From Streptomyces sp. Ag109_O5-10 (lineage in GTDB: Bacteria > Actinomycetota > Actinomycetes > Streptomycetales > Streptomycetaceae), in assembly GCF_900105755.1 (NCBI RefSeq), contig NZ_FNTQ01000001.1, positions 9,052,001 to 9,116,000 on the forward strand: a stretch of 64,000 nucleotides of DNA. The letters are read 5' to 3'. The first letter of the stretch is position 1. The number at the start of each line of letters is the position of its first letter. The notes under the pieces were generated by a model. It worked only from the letters and a program-made list of their open reading frames with translations. It was not told the origin of the DNA and did not search any database. The position numbers were made by a program, and so were the translations under genes. Shown here one piece after another: positions 28,793 to 36,734 of the stretch.

Positions 28793-28803
28793 GAAGTAAC
28801 TTC
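28793..28803. promoter_or_regulatory. Putative ROK operator 1
   Basis: GAAGTAACTTC is an 11-bp palindrome with an unpaired centre, five bases upstream of the ROK regulator start. It shares the octamer AGTAACTT with the site at 28969-28979. Position suggests autoregulation. Confidence 0.65.
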
Positions 28804-28968
28804 CGGGGTAATGGGTGTGCCGGAGACAGTACGCCCGTTCCGGCACGTGGGGAACGGTTCCGTGGAGACGACCGCGAGCATCGGCGCGCTGTCGATGTAG
28901 AGCAAATCGGCACAGAAATGTCGTAAACGATGCCCCCGGCGGGGAGTTCGGGGTTTTTTCGAATTCGC
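28804..28968. other. Divergent regulatory spacer of the ROK/M81 locus
   Basis: This is part of a 319-base intergenic region (28789-29107). It holds a third odd palindrome, GGAACGGTTCC at 28851-28861, and a T-run (GTTTTTTCGAATTCG) near 28954-28967 that is strikingly AT-rich for this genome. Promoters for both arms probably lie here, but I could not fix the hexamers with confidence. Confidence 0.45.
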
Positions 28969-28979
28969 AGTAACTTACT
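28969..28979. promoter_or_regulatory. Putative ROK operator 2, importer side
   Basis: AGTAACTTACT is an 11-bp palindrome with an unpaired centre, in an AT-rich patch 129 bases before the binding-protein start. It shares AGTAACTT with the site at 28793-28803 and is placed to control the rightward operon. Confidence 0.65.
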
Positions 28980-29107
28980 TGTTATTCGTTCTTGTTTGTT
29001 TGTTCGGCACGTCCGTCGTTGACTGTCGCCGTACGCAGCGCCGACCCCGCGGCGCCGGTCTGGGTCCTCCCATGACGTTTGCGGGTCCTTCCATTCTGAG
29101 GAGAGCC

Positions 29108-30922
29108 ATGTTCCTTGCTCCCACGGCCGCCGGCCGCCGCTGGGCCCTCGTCGCGGGTGCCGCCGTCATCACCGGCGCGCTGGTCACCGGCTGCTCCGGC
29201 GGCGGTACCTCGTCGTCCGGACCGGCGTCGTCGGACACCATCAACTACGCGCTCCCGGCGAACTTCACGCCGAACTGGGTCCTCCCGATCGGCACCGCCG
29301 CGCACCTCAACACCAACAACTCCTCCATCTCCCAGGCCGTCTGGGAGCCGCTGATCGCGTACGACGGCTCCGCCGGCAAGGTCGGCTGGAACAAGGACAA
29401 CTCGCTGGCCACCGACGCCAGGTTCGCCGCGGACAGCAAGAGCGTGACGATCACCCTCGGGCAGCGCCACTGGAGCGACGGCAAGCCGATCACGTCGCGC
29501 GACGTGGAGTTCTGGTTCAACCTCGTCAAGGCGAACAAGGCGGACTGGGCCAGCTACAGCCCCGGCAAGGCGCCGGACAACTGGACGTCCTTCAAGACGG
29601 TCGACGACACGCACTTCACGATCACCTTCGACAAGGCCTACAACCAGCAGTGGATGCTCGCCAACGAGCTGAGCATGATCCGCACGATCCCGCAGCACGC
29701 CTGGGACAAGACCGGCGACTCGGGCGCCGTCTCCGACCTGGACCGCACCGCCGCCGGCGCCAAGCAGGTCTGGACGTACCTCAACAACGCCGCCAAGAAG
29801 ATATCCGGCTACGCGACCGACCCGCTGTGGAAGACGGTCAGCGGCCCGTACACCATCAAGTCGTTCACCACCGCGGGACGGGTCGAACTCACCGCCAACG
29901 CGAAGTACGACGGCGGTGGCAGGGCCAACATCAAGAACGTCAACCTGCTGCCGTTCACCACCACCGAGGCCGAGGAGAACGCCCTCCGCGCCGGCACCGT
30001 CGACTACGGCTACATCAACGCCTCCGACCTGAGCCAGGAGGCGTCCTTCAAGGCCAAGGGCTACTCGGTGAAGCCGTGGAGCGGCTGGGCCATCACCTAC
30101 ATGCCGTACAACTTCAACAACCCCGCCATGGGGCCGGTGTTCAAGCAGCTCTACGCCCGCCAGGCCATCCAGATGTCGGTCGACCAGACCACCCTCTCCA
30201 AGGTGGTCTTCAACGGCAGCGCCGTCTCCACCTACGGCCCGATCCCGCAGGGTCAGGAGTCGTCCTTCGTCTCGGCAGACCAGAAGGACAACCCGTACCC
30301 CTTCGACACCGCCAAGGCCAGGAAGCTGCTCACCGACCACGGTTGGACCGAACAGGGCGGCACCATGGTGTGCAACGCCCCCGGCACCGGCGCGAACCAG
30401 TGCGGTGCGGGCGTCGACAAGGGCACCAAGTTCGAGATGCAGGTGCTGTCCCAGTCCGGCTCGACCGTGACCGACAACATGATGAGCGCGCTGCAGTCGT
30501 CGTTCGCGAAGACCGGCATCAAGTTCGGCATCAGGACCGCCCCGGTCAACTCCGTGCTGTCGCAGGCCGGTCAGTGCAAGTCCGGCGAGTCGAGCTGCTC
30601 CTGGCAGCTGTCCTTCTTCGGCACCGCGGGCAGCTGGTACTTCCCCGCCTACCCCAGCGGTGACTCGCTCTTCGCCACCGGCGGCGGCTCCAACTTCGGC
30701 AACTACTCCAACGCCGAGGTCGACAAGCTGATCACCCAGACCACCACGTCCTCCTCGGACGTGGCGGTGCAGAACTACAGCGCCGCACTCGCCAAGGACC
30801 TCCCCGTGATCTGGCTGCCGGAGCCCGACTACCAGATCTCCGTGATCCGCGACGGCCTCGGCGGCTTCGCCCAGGACTCGCTCGCCAACTTCCACCCCGC
30901 CATGTGGAAGTGGACCAAGTAA
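29108..30922 (+). CDS. Oligopeptide-type ABC transporter substrate-binding lipoprotein
   Basis: A 604-residue extracellular binding protein of solute-binding family 5 (DppA/OppA-like). The signal peptide ends in the lipobox LVTGC with C29 lipidated. The family 5 layout is plain: an N-terminal region with NSSISQAVWEPLIAYDG, WSDGKPITSRDVEFWFNL, and a later TDPLWKTVSGPY segment. GAGGAGA lies just before the ATG at 29108. It starts the rightward operon of importer and kinase. Family 5 proteins bind peptides, nickel complexes or oligosaccharides, so a glycopeptide, muropeptide or amino-sugar conjugate is possible. Confidence 0.92.
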   Translation: MFLAPTAAGRRWALVAGAAVITGALVTGCSGGGTSSSGPASSDTINYALPANFTPNWVLPIGTAAHLNTNNSSISQAVWEPLIAYDGSAGKVGWNKDNSLATDARFAADSKSVTITLGQRHWSDGKPITSRDVEFWFNLVKANKADWASYSPGKAPDNWTSFKTVDDTHFTITFDKAYNQQWMLANELSMIRTIPQHAWDKTGDSGAVSDLDRTAAGAKQVWTYLNNAAKKISGYATDPLWKTVSGPYTIKSFTTAGRVELTANAKYDGGGRANIKNVNLLPFTTTEAEENALRAGTVDYGYINASDLSQEASFKAKGYSVKPWSGWAITYMPYNFNNPAMGPVFKQLYARQAIQMSVDQTTLSKVVFNGSAVSTYGPIPQGQESSFVSADQKDNPYPFDTAKARKLLTDHGWTEQGGTMVCNAPGTGANQCGAGVDKGTKFEMQVLSQSGSTVTDNMMSALQSSFAKTGIKFGIRTAPVNSVLSQAGQCKSGESSCSWQLSFFGTAGSWYFPAYPSGDSLFATGGGSNFGNYSNAEVDKLITQTTTSSSDVAVQNYSAALAKDLPVIWLPEPDYQISVIRDGLGGFAQDSLANFHPAMWKWTK

Positions 30923-31090
30923 GCCCGGTCGGTGCCCGCGCGGGCCGACGGTGGCCGGCCGCACGGCCGGACGCCCGAGGCACGCGCGCACCCCTGGCGC
31001 ACCCGCGCCGCACCGACGTCCACGTCGTGGTGACGCCCCTGTCCAGGTGACGCCCCCGCGCGCCACGGAGACGAAGCGACCGGAAAACAC

Positions 31091-32050
31091 ATGAGCACTT
31101 CCTCGTACCTGATCAGACGCGTCCTCCAGGCCGTCGCGGTGATCGTCATCGTGACCGTCGTCGTCTTCGGCCTGCTGCACGCGCTCCCCGGAGGCCCCGC
31201 CCGCGGGATCCTCGGCCCCCAGGCCACCGCCCAGCAGATCGCGAGCTTCAACCACGAACAGGGCCTCGACACGTCCCTGCCCGTGCAGTACTTCCACTAC
31301 CTCGGCCGGCTGCTGCACGGCGACCTCGGGACCTCCTACACCCTCAACGAGCCGGTCTCCCAGCTCATCGGCGAACGGCTGCCGAAGACCCTGGTCCTCA
31401 CCCTGCTGTCGGCCGTCGTCGGTCTCGTCCTCGCGATCCCGCTGGGCATGTGGCAGGCCGTCCGCCGCAACAAGGCCACGGACTACGTCATCACCACGCT
31501 CAGCTTCATCGCCTACTCCACGCCCGTGTACTTCCTCGGGCTGATCCTGGTGCTGGTCTTCAGCCAGGAACTGGCGTGGTTCCCCTCGCAGGCACCGCAG
31601 GGGGAGACCGTGGGGCAGGTGTTCTCCGACCCGCAGGGCCTGGTCCTGCCGGTGTTCGCGGGAGCGGCCTCCATGATCGCCGTGTTCAGCCGGTACATGC
31701 GCGCGGCCACCCTGGAGAACCTCTCCGAGGACTACGTCCGCACGGCCAGGGCCGGCGGCTCCCGCTCCGGCGCCATCCTCGCGCGGCATGTCTTCCGCAA
31801 CTCGCTGACCCCCGTGGTGGCCATGCTCGGCTACTACATCCCCGTGCTCTTCGGCGGCGCGCTCGTCGTCGAGCAGCTGTTCAACTACCCGGGCATGGGG
31901 CTGCTGTTCTGGACGGCGGCACAGTCCTCCGACTACCCGGTCCTGCTGGGCTGCGTCCTGGTGATCGCCGTCGCCACCGTCACCGGCACGCTGCTCGCCG
32001 ACATCGTCCAGCGGATCATCGACCCCCGAGTGAAGGCAGGCCGGGCATGA
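31091..32050 (+). CDS. ABC transporter permease (DppB/OppB-like)
   Basis: A 319-residue inner-membrane permease with six predicted helices. The N-terminus (YLIRRVLQAVAVIVIVTVVVF) and the GLDTSLPVQYFHYLGRLLHGDLGTSY region are standard for DppB-type proteins, and the EAA-like loop is VRTARAGGSRSGAILARHVFRN. It follows the binding protein after 168 bases, and its TGA overlaps the ATG of the next permease. It forms one half of the channel. Confidence 0.94.
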   Translation: MSTSSYLIRRVLQAVAVIVIVTVVVFGLLHALPGGPARGILGPQATAQQIASFNHEQGLDTSLPVQYFHYLGRLLHGDLGTSYTLNEPVSQLIGERLPKTLVLTLLSAVVGLVLAIPLGMWQAVRRNKATDYVITTLSFIAYSTPVYFLGLILVLVFSQELAWFPSQAPQGETVGQVFSDPQGLVLPVFAGAASMIAVFSRYMRAATLENLSEDYVRTARAGGSRSGAILARHVFRNSLTPVVAMLGYYIPVLFGGALVVEQLFNYPGMGLLFWTAAQSSDYPVLLGCVLVIAVATVTGTLLADIVQRIIDPRVKAGRA

Positions 32051-32946
32051 GCGCCGTCATCCAGCCGGACGCGGTCCCGACGAAGGCAGCCGAGCCGCGC
32101 GAGGCCACCGGCACCCGACTGGCCGTCCGCCGCTTCCTGCGCAACAGACTGGCCGTCGTCGGACTCGCCGTCGTGGTCCTCTTCTTCCTGTTCTGCTTCG
32201 CCGGTCCGCTGGTGTACTCCACCGACCAGACCCACACCCTGCTCGAACAGGTCAACCTCGCCCCCAGCGGCGCCCACTGGCTCGGCACCGACGCCGTCGG
32301 CCACGACGAGCTGGGCCGGCTCATGTACGGCGGCAAGGTCTCGCTGATCGTCGGCCTCGCCGCGGGCGTGCTGGCCACCTGCATCGGCACGCTGTGGGGC
32401 GCCGCCGCAGGCTACGCGGGCGGCTGGATCGACGCCCTGATGATGCGGATCGTCGACGCCGGCATCGCGATCCCCGCCCTGTTCATCCTGCTGGTGGTCT
32501 CCGCCATCACCACACCGGGCCTCGGCGGACTCGTCCTCATCCTCGGCCTGGTGTCCTGGCTGGTGCCCTCCCGGCTGGTCCGCGCCGAGACCCTGACCCT
32601 GAAGAACCGGGACTACGTGCTGACCCTGCGCGCCATCGGCGGCACGCACGCCCGCGCGATCCTGCGGCACATCCTGCCGAACTCGGTGTCCACCGTCATC
32701 GTCGCCGCCACCTTCCAGGTCGCCGACGCCATCCTGCTGGTCGCCTACGTCTCCTACCTGGGCATGGGAGTACGGCCACCGCAGACCGACTGGGGCGGCA
32801 TGCTCTCCGCCGGTCTCACCGCCGCCTACTCCGGCTACTGGTGGCTGATCCTGCCGCCCGGCCTGGCCATCATCCTGGTGGTGTGGGCGTTCAACGCGAT
32901 CGGGGACGGACTCCGCGACGCATTCGATGTGAGGGGACGCGGATGA
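32047..32946 (+). CDS. ABC transporter permease (DppC/OppC-like)
   Basis: A 299-residue permease, partner of the DppB-like protein. The N-terminal RRFLRNRLAVVGLAVVVLFFL helix, the HWLGTDAVGHDELGRLMYGG motif and the loop LTLRAIGGTHARAILRHILPN are hallmarks of DppC. Both ends overlap neighbours (ATGA with dppB-like and with the ATPase gene), which indicates tight coupling of subunit synthesis. Confidence 0.94.
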   Translation: MSAVIQPDAVPTKAAEPREATGTRLAVRRFLRNRLAVVGLAVVVLFFLFCFAGPLVYSTDQTHTLLEQVNLAPSGAHWLGTDAVGHDELGRLMYGGKVSLIVGLAAGVLATCIGTLWGAAAGYAGGWIDALMMRIVDAGIAIPALFILLVVSAITTPGLGGLVLILGLVSWLVPSRLVRAETLTLKNRDYVLTLRAIGGTHARAILRHILPNSVSTVIVAATFQVADAILLVAYVSYLGMGVRPPQTDWGGMLSAGLTAAYSGYWWLILPPGLAIILVVWAFNAIGDGLRDAFDVRGRG

Positions 32947-34697
32947 CCGCCACCACCGACGGCTCCGCCGCCCGCACCACGGCGGCCGAACCGATCCTCG
33001 AACTCGACGGCCTCGGCGTCGTCTTCACCACCGAGACCGGCGACGTGCCCGCGGTCAAGGGTGTCTCCCTCCAGGTCCGGCCGGGCGAGACGCTCGCCCT
33101 CGTCGGCGAGTCCGGCTCCGGCAAGTCGACCATCGCGCTCGCCGCGATGGGCCTGCTCACCGGGAACGCCCGCGCCACCGGCAGTGCCGTCGTCGCCGGC
33201 ACCCAGATCGTCGGCGCCGCGGAGAACGGCCTCGCGGCACTGCGTGGCAAGACCGTGTCCATGGTGTTCCAGGAGCCCGCCACCGCGCTCGACCCGCTCA
33301 CCCGCATCGGGAAGCAGATCGCCGAAGTGATCCGCAACCACCGGGAGGTGAGCGCCAAGGACGCGGCCGCCGAGGCCGTCGACCTGCTGCGCCGGGTCGG
33401 CATCCCGGAGCCGGAGCGGCGGGCCCGCGCCTACCCGTTCCAGCTCTCCGGCGGACAGCGTCAGCGCGTCGTCATCGCCATGGCCATCGCCAACGAGCCC
33501 CGGCTCCTCATCGCCGACGAGCCGACCACCGCGCTCGACGTGACCGTGCAGGCCGAGATCCTCGACCTGCTGCGCCGGCTCGCCGCCGAGACCGGCACTG
33601 GCGTGCTGCTCGTCACCCACAACATGGGCGTCGTCGCGGACTTCGCGGACCGGGTCGCCGTCATGTACCAGGGCGAGATCGTGGAGACCGGGGCGGTCGA
33701 GGACGTCCTGCTGCGGCCCACCCACGACTACACCCGGCGCCTGCTGGCCGCCGTACCGCGGCTGTCGGTCGCGGGGCCGGGCGCCCACCCGGTGACCGAG
33801 CCCCGTGCCGTGCGCGCTCCGGAAGCCGAACCTGCGGACACATCCGCCAAGTCCGCCGGACCGGTGGTCGAACTGCGCGACATCGGCGTCGTGTTCGGCC
33901 GCGGCAGGACCGCCGTGCACGCCCTCGACGGAGTGTCGTTCAAGGTCGGTCCGGCGCAGACCCTCGGCCTGGTCGGCGAGTCCGGATCCGGCAAGTCGAC
34001 CGCCGCGCGGGTCGCGCTCGGCCTGGTCGCGCCCACCTCCGGAACCGTCACCCTGTTCGGCACCGACCTGGGCCGCACCCGCGCCCGGGCCCGCCGCGCG
34101 CTGCGGGCCGGCATCGGTGTCGTCCTCCAGGACCCGGTGGCCTCCCTCGACGCCCGCATGACCATCGGCGAGTGCGTCGCCGAACCCCTCCGGATCCACC
34201 GCCGCGACCTCACCGCCAGGGACCGCCAGGCCAGGATCGCCGACGTCCTCGACCAGGTACGGCTGCCCCGCGAAGTCGCCCGCCGCGCGCCTCGCGAGCT
34301 TTCCGGCGGACAGCGCCAGCGGGTCAGCCTGGCCCGGGCCCTGGTGCTCGAACCCCGACTGCTGGTCGCCGACGAGCCGACCAGCGCGCTCGACGTGAGC
34401 GTGCAGGAAACGGTCCTGGAGGTCATCACCGAACTCCAGCGAGAACTGGGCTTCGCCTGCCTGTTCGTCTCCCACGACCTCGCCGTCGTACAGCACTTCG
34501 CCCAGCACGTCGTCGTGATGCGCGCCGGACGGATCGAGGAGCAGGGCCCCACCGGAACGACCCTGCTGCATCCGGAGACCGACTACACCCGCCGTCTGCT
34601 GGCCGCCGTGCCGGTACCCGATCCGGTGGTGCAGCGGGGCCGCAGGGCCGAGCGGCTGGCCGCCCTCGCGGCCGGCCGTACGGAGGCCCAGGCGTGA
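32943..34697 (+). CDS. Fused double ATPase of the oligopeptide-type importer (DppD-DppF)
   Basis: A 584-residue cytoplasmic protein containing both ATPases of the importer in one chain. The first domain (about residues 15-270) has Walker A GESGSGKST, signature LSGGQRQR and Walker B LLIADEP; the second (about 305-570) repeats these with GESGSGKSTAARVALG, LSGGQRQR and LLVADEP. A linker rich in Pro, Ala and Glu joins them. The usual arrangement is two separate genes; fusion is known in actinobacteria. It overlaps the upstream permease (ATGA) and the downstream kinase (GTGA). It powers uptake by the complex encoded at 29108-32946. Confidence 0.94.
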   Translation: MTATTDGSAARTTAAEPILELDGLGVVFTTETGDVPAVKGVSLQVRPGETLALVGESGSGKSTIALAAMGLLTGNARATGSAVVAGTQIVGAAENGLAALRGKTVSMVFQEPATALDPLTRIGKQIAEVIRNHREVSAKDAAAEAVDLLRRVGIPEPERRARAYPFQLSGGQRQRVVIAMAIANEPRLLIADEPTTALDVTVQAEILDLLRRLAAETGTGVLLVTHNMGVVADFADRVAVMYQGEIVETGAVEDVLLRPTHDYTRRLLAAVPRLSVAGPGAHPVTEPRAVRAPEAEPADTSAKSAGPVVELRDIGVVFGRGRTAVHALDGVSFKVGPAQTLGLVGESGSGKSTAARVALGLVAPTSGTVTLFGTDLGRTRARARRALRAGIGVVLQDPVASLDARMTIGECVAEPLRIHRRDLTARDRQARIADVLDQVRLPREVARRAPRELSGGQRQRVSLARALVLEPRLLVADEPTSALDVSVQETVLEVITELQRELGFACLFVSHDLAVVQHFAQHVVVMRAGRIEEQGPTGTTLLHPETDYTRRLLAAVPVPDPVVQRGRRAERLAALAAGRTEAQA

Positions 34698-35683
34698 CCG
34701 GACCCCTTCTCTCCCCCCACACCCCGCAGGACCACGCGATGCACACCTCCCGCCGGCCGCTGTTCGCCGGTATCGACATCGGCGGCACCACCACCCAGGT
34801 GGTCGTCTGCTCGGACGACCTGACGGTCCTCGACCGGGCGGAGACGGACACCCCGGCGCGAGATGGCGGCGACGCCATGATCGGCGCCGCGCTCGATGCC
34901 CTCGCCCCGCTGCTGGCCCGCACGCCGGGCCACCTGACGGGCGCCGGAATCGGCGCCGCCGGGGTGGTGGACTCCGTGAACGGCCGCATCCTGGTCGCCA
35001 GCGACTCCTTCCGCGGCTGGGCCGGCTTCGCGGTCACCGCCGCCGTCGAGGAAGCCCTCGGTGTGCCCGCCTACCTGGACAACGACGTCAACGCCTTCCT
35101 CTACGGAGAGGTGAACGGCGGCGCGGTGCACGGCGAGGCCGACGTGCTCGGCATGACCCTGGGGACCGGCGTCGGCGGCGCCCTGTGGACCAACGGCGCC
35201 CTGTACGCCGGCCCGCACGGCGCGGCCGGCGAGATCGGGCACATCCCCGGCTTCGGGGACCTGCCCTGCTCGTGCGGCGGACGCGGCCACCTGGAGACAC
35301 TGGCCTCCGGCCGCTCCATCGCGGCCCGCTACGCCGACCGCACCGGCCTGCGGCGCACCGCGCGCGAGGTGGCCGAGGCCGCGGCGAGCGGCGACGAGGA
35401 CGCCCGCGCGGTGTACCGCGCGGCCGGGGCCGGCATCGCCCGCGCGATCGTGATCACGGCGGGCGTCGCCGACATCACGACGGCGGTCGTCGGGGGCGGC
35501 GTCAGCCGGGCCTGGCCCCTGCTGGAACCGCTCATCCAGTCCGCGCTCGCCGCCGACCCGCCGGTCAGCGGCCACCCCGTACGCCTGGTCCGGGCCGCGC
35601 TGGCCTCCGACGCCGTCCCGGTCGGCGCGGCCGCCCGCGTACGGGGCGAACTGGCCACGAAGTCGGCGGCGACGACCGCGTGA
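34694..35683 (+). CDS. ROK-family sugar kinase
   Basis: A 329-residue ATP-dependent sugar or amino-sugar kinase of the ROK family, without a DNA-binding domain. The ATP motif GIDIGGTTTQVVV is at about residue 25, the active-site acid is in DNDVNAFLYGE, and GTGVGGALWTNGALYAG plus EIGHIP are typical. In the zinc motif the last cysteine is replaced (CSCGGRGHLE instead of CGCxGCxE), so metal binding may be altered. I start at the GTG overlapping the ATPase stop; ATG 34739 gives 314 residues and is nearly as good. It ends the operon and probably phosphorylates the sugar part of the imported substrate. Confidence 0.9.
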   Translation: MTGPLLSPHTPQDHAMHTSRRPLFAGIDIGGTTTQVVVCSDDLTVLDRAETDTPARDGGDAMIGAALDALAPLLARTPGHLTGAGIGAAGVVDSVNGRILVASDSFRGWAGFAVTAAVEEALGVPAYLDNDVNAFLYGEVNGGAVHGEADVLGMTLGTGVGGALWTNGALYAGPHGAAGEIGHIPGFGDLPCSCGGRGHLETLASGRSIAARYADRTGLRRTAREVAEAAASGDEDARAVYRAAGAGIARAIVITAGVADITTAVVGGGVSRAWPLLEPLIQSALAADPPVSGHPVRLVRAALASDAVPVGAAARVRGELATKSAATTA

Positions 35684-35792
35684 TGAGCGCGCGAACGGGT
35701 CAGTGAGCCGTGCGCGCGTCGTGGTCGCGGGGGCCCGGCGAGGCACGGACGACGGCCGAGGCAGCTGCGCCGGGCGCCTGCGGCCGCCGTCC

Positions 35793-35798
35793 TATACT
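35793..35798 (+). promoter_or_regulatory. -10 element of a probable leaderless transcript
   Basis: TATACT lies 8 bases upstream of the ATG at 35807, so transcription would start at or next to the A of the start codon. There is no ribosome-binding site and no clear -35 box. Confidence 0.6.
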
Positions 35799-35806
35799 TC
35801 ACCCCC

Positions 35807-36532
35807 ATGGGGATCATTGCCGCAGACATTGTCGAAGGCCTCGCTTCGACAGGTGTGTTGAGGGTCTCGATCAACCTGGGCAACCCCGTACTCGCCCAGG
35901 GCACCTCGGCACGGCCCGCCGGCGTCACGGTGGACATCGCCCGTGAGATCGGCCGGCGTCTGGCAGTGCCGGTGGAATTCGTCTGCTTCGACGCCGCGCG
36001 AAAGTCGTTCGAAGCCATGACGTCGGGCCGAGCGGATCTCTGCTTCCTCGCTGTCGAACCGGCTCGGGAGGCAGAGGTCGCCTTCACCGCCCCGTACGTG
36101 GTCATCGAGGGCGTGTACGCGGTGCCCGTGGAATCGGACCTCCGGTCCGCCGCCGACATCGACCGGCCGGGCGTCCGCGTCGGTGTCAAGCAGGGCTCCG
36201 CGTACGACCTCTACCTGAGCCGTACTCTTCGGCGTGCGACCGTGGTGCGTGGCGACGAGGGCGTGGACGTCTTCCTGGCACAGGGGCTGGAGGCCGCGGC
36301 GGGCATCCGGCAGCCGATGTCTGTCTTCGTCGCGGAACACGCGGATCAGGTCCGGCTGATCGAGGACCGCTTCATGGAGATCCGCCAGGCCGTCGGGGTT
36401 CCCCGGAAGTCCGCTCCCGAGACCGTACGGTTCCTGCGCACGGTGGTCGAGGAGCTGAAGGCGGAGGGGTTCGTGGCCGACGCCCTTCGCCGCTCGCACC
36501 AGTCCCAGACGCTGGTTGCGCCGCCGGCGTAG
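35807..36532 (+). CDS. Solute-binding family 3-like protein without signal peptide
   Basis: A 241-residue protein with the periplasmic amino-acid-binding fold (TGVLRVSINLGNPV, GVTVDIAREIGRRL, MTSGRADLCFLAVEPAREAEVAFTAPY). It has no signal peptide, lipobox or membrane helix, so it is predicted to be cytosolic, unlike the usual ABC binding proteins. No permease or ATPase adjoins it. Possible roles are a ligand sensor, or an enzyme of the cyclohexadienyl dehydratase type; catalytic residues cannot be judged. ATG 35807 begins the conserved fold. A -10 box 8 bases upstream suggests leaderless translation. Confidence 0.85.
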   Translation: MGIIAADIVEGLASTGVLRVSINLGNPVLAQGTSARPAGVTVDIAREIGRRLAVPVEFVCFDAARKSFEAMTSGRADLCFLAVEPAREAEVAFTAPYVVIEGVYAVPVESDLRSAADIDRPGVRVGVKQGSAYDLYLSRTLRRATVVRGDEGVDVFLAQGLEAAAGIRQPMSVFVAEHADQVRLIEDRFMEIRQAVGVPRKSAPETVRFLRTVVEELKAEGFVADALRRSHQSQTLVAPPA

Positions 36533-36682
36533 CGCCGCCGCGGCCGGATGGCTGCGAACCACAGTGCCGTCCGCGGCGAAAGCGTGCCGCGGATCCCCGC
36601 GACGGAGTGGGCGGTGCGCGGCCGGACGACGCTGACGCGGGCGCCGACGGCCGACTGGGACAGCCCGGCCCGGCGTCAGACC

Positions 36683-36715
36683 GCTGCCCGGCGCGTTCAC
36701 GTCGCGCCGGGCAGC
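36683..36715. terminator. Hairpin after the chitinase gene
   Basis: GCTGCCCGGCGCG and its exact complement form a 13-bp stem with a 7-base loop, 20 bases past the chitinase stop on the minus strand; it may also serve the convergent gene. Confidence 0.8.
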
Positions 36716-36734
36716 CGGTGGGGGTTCTCCGGGG

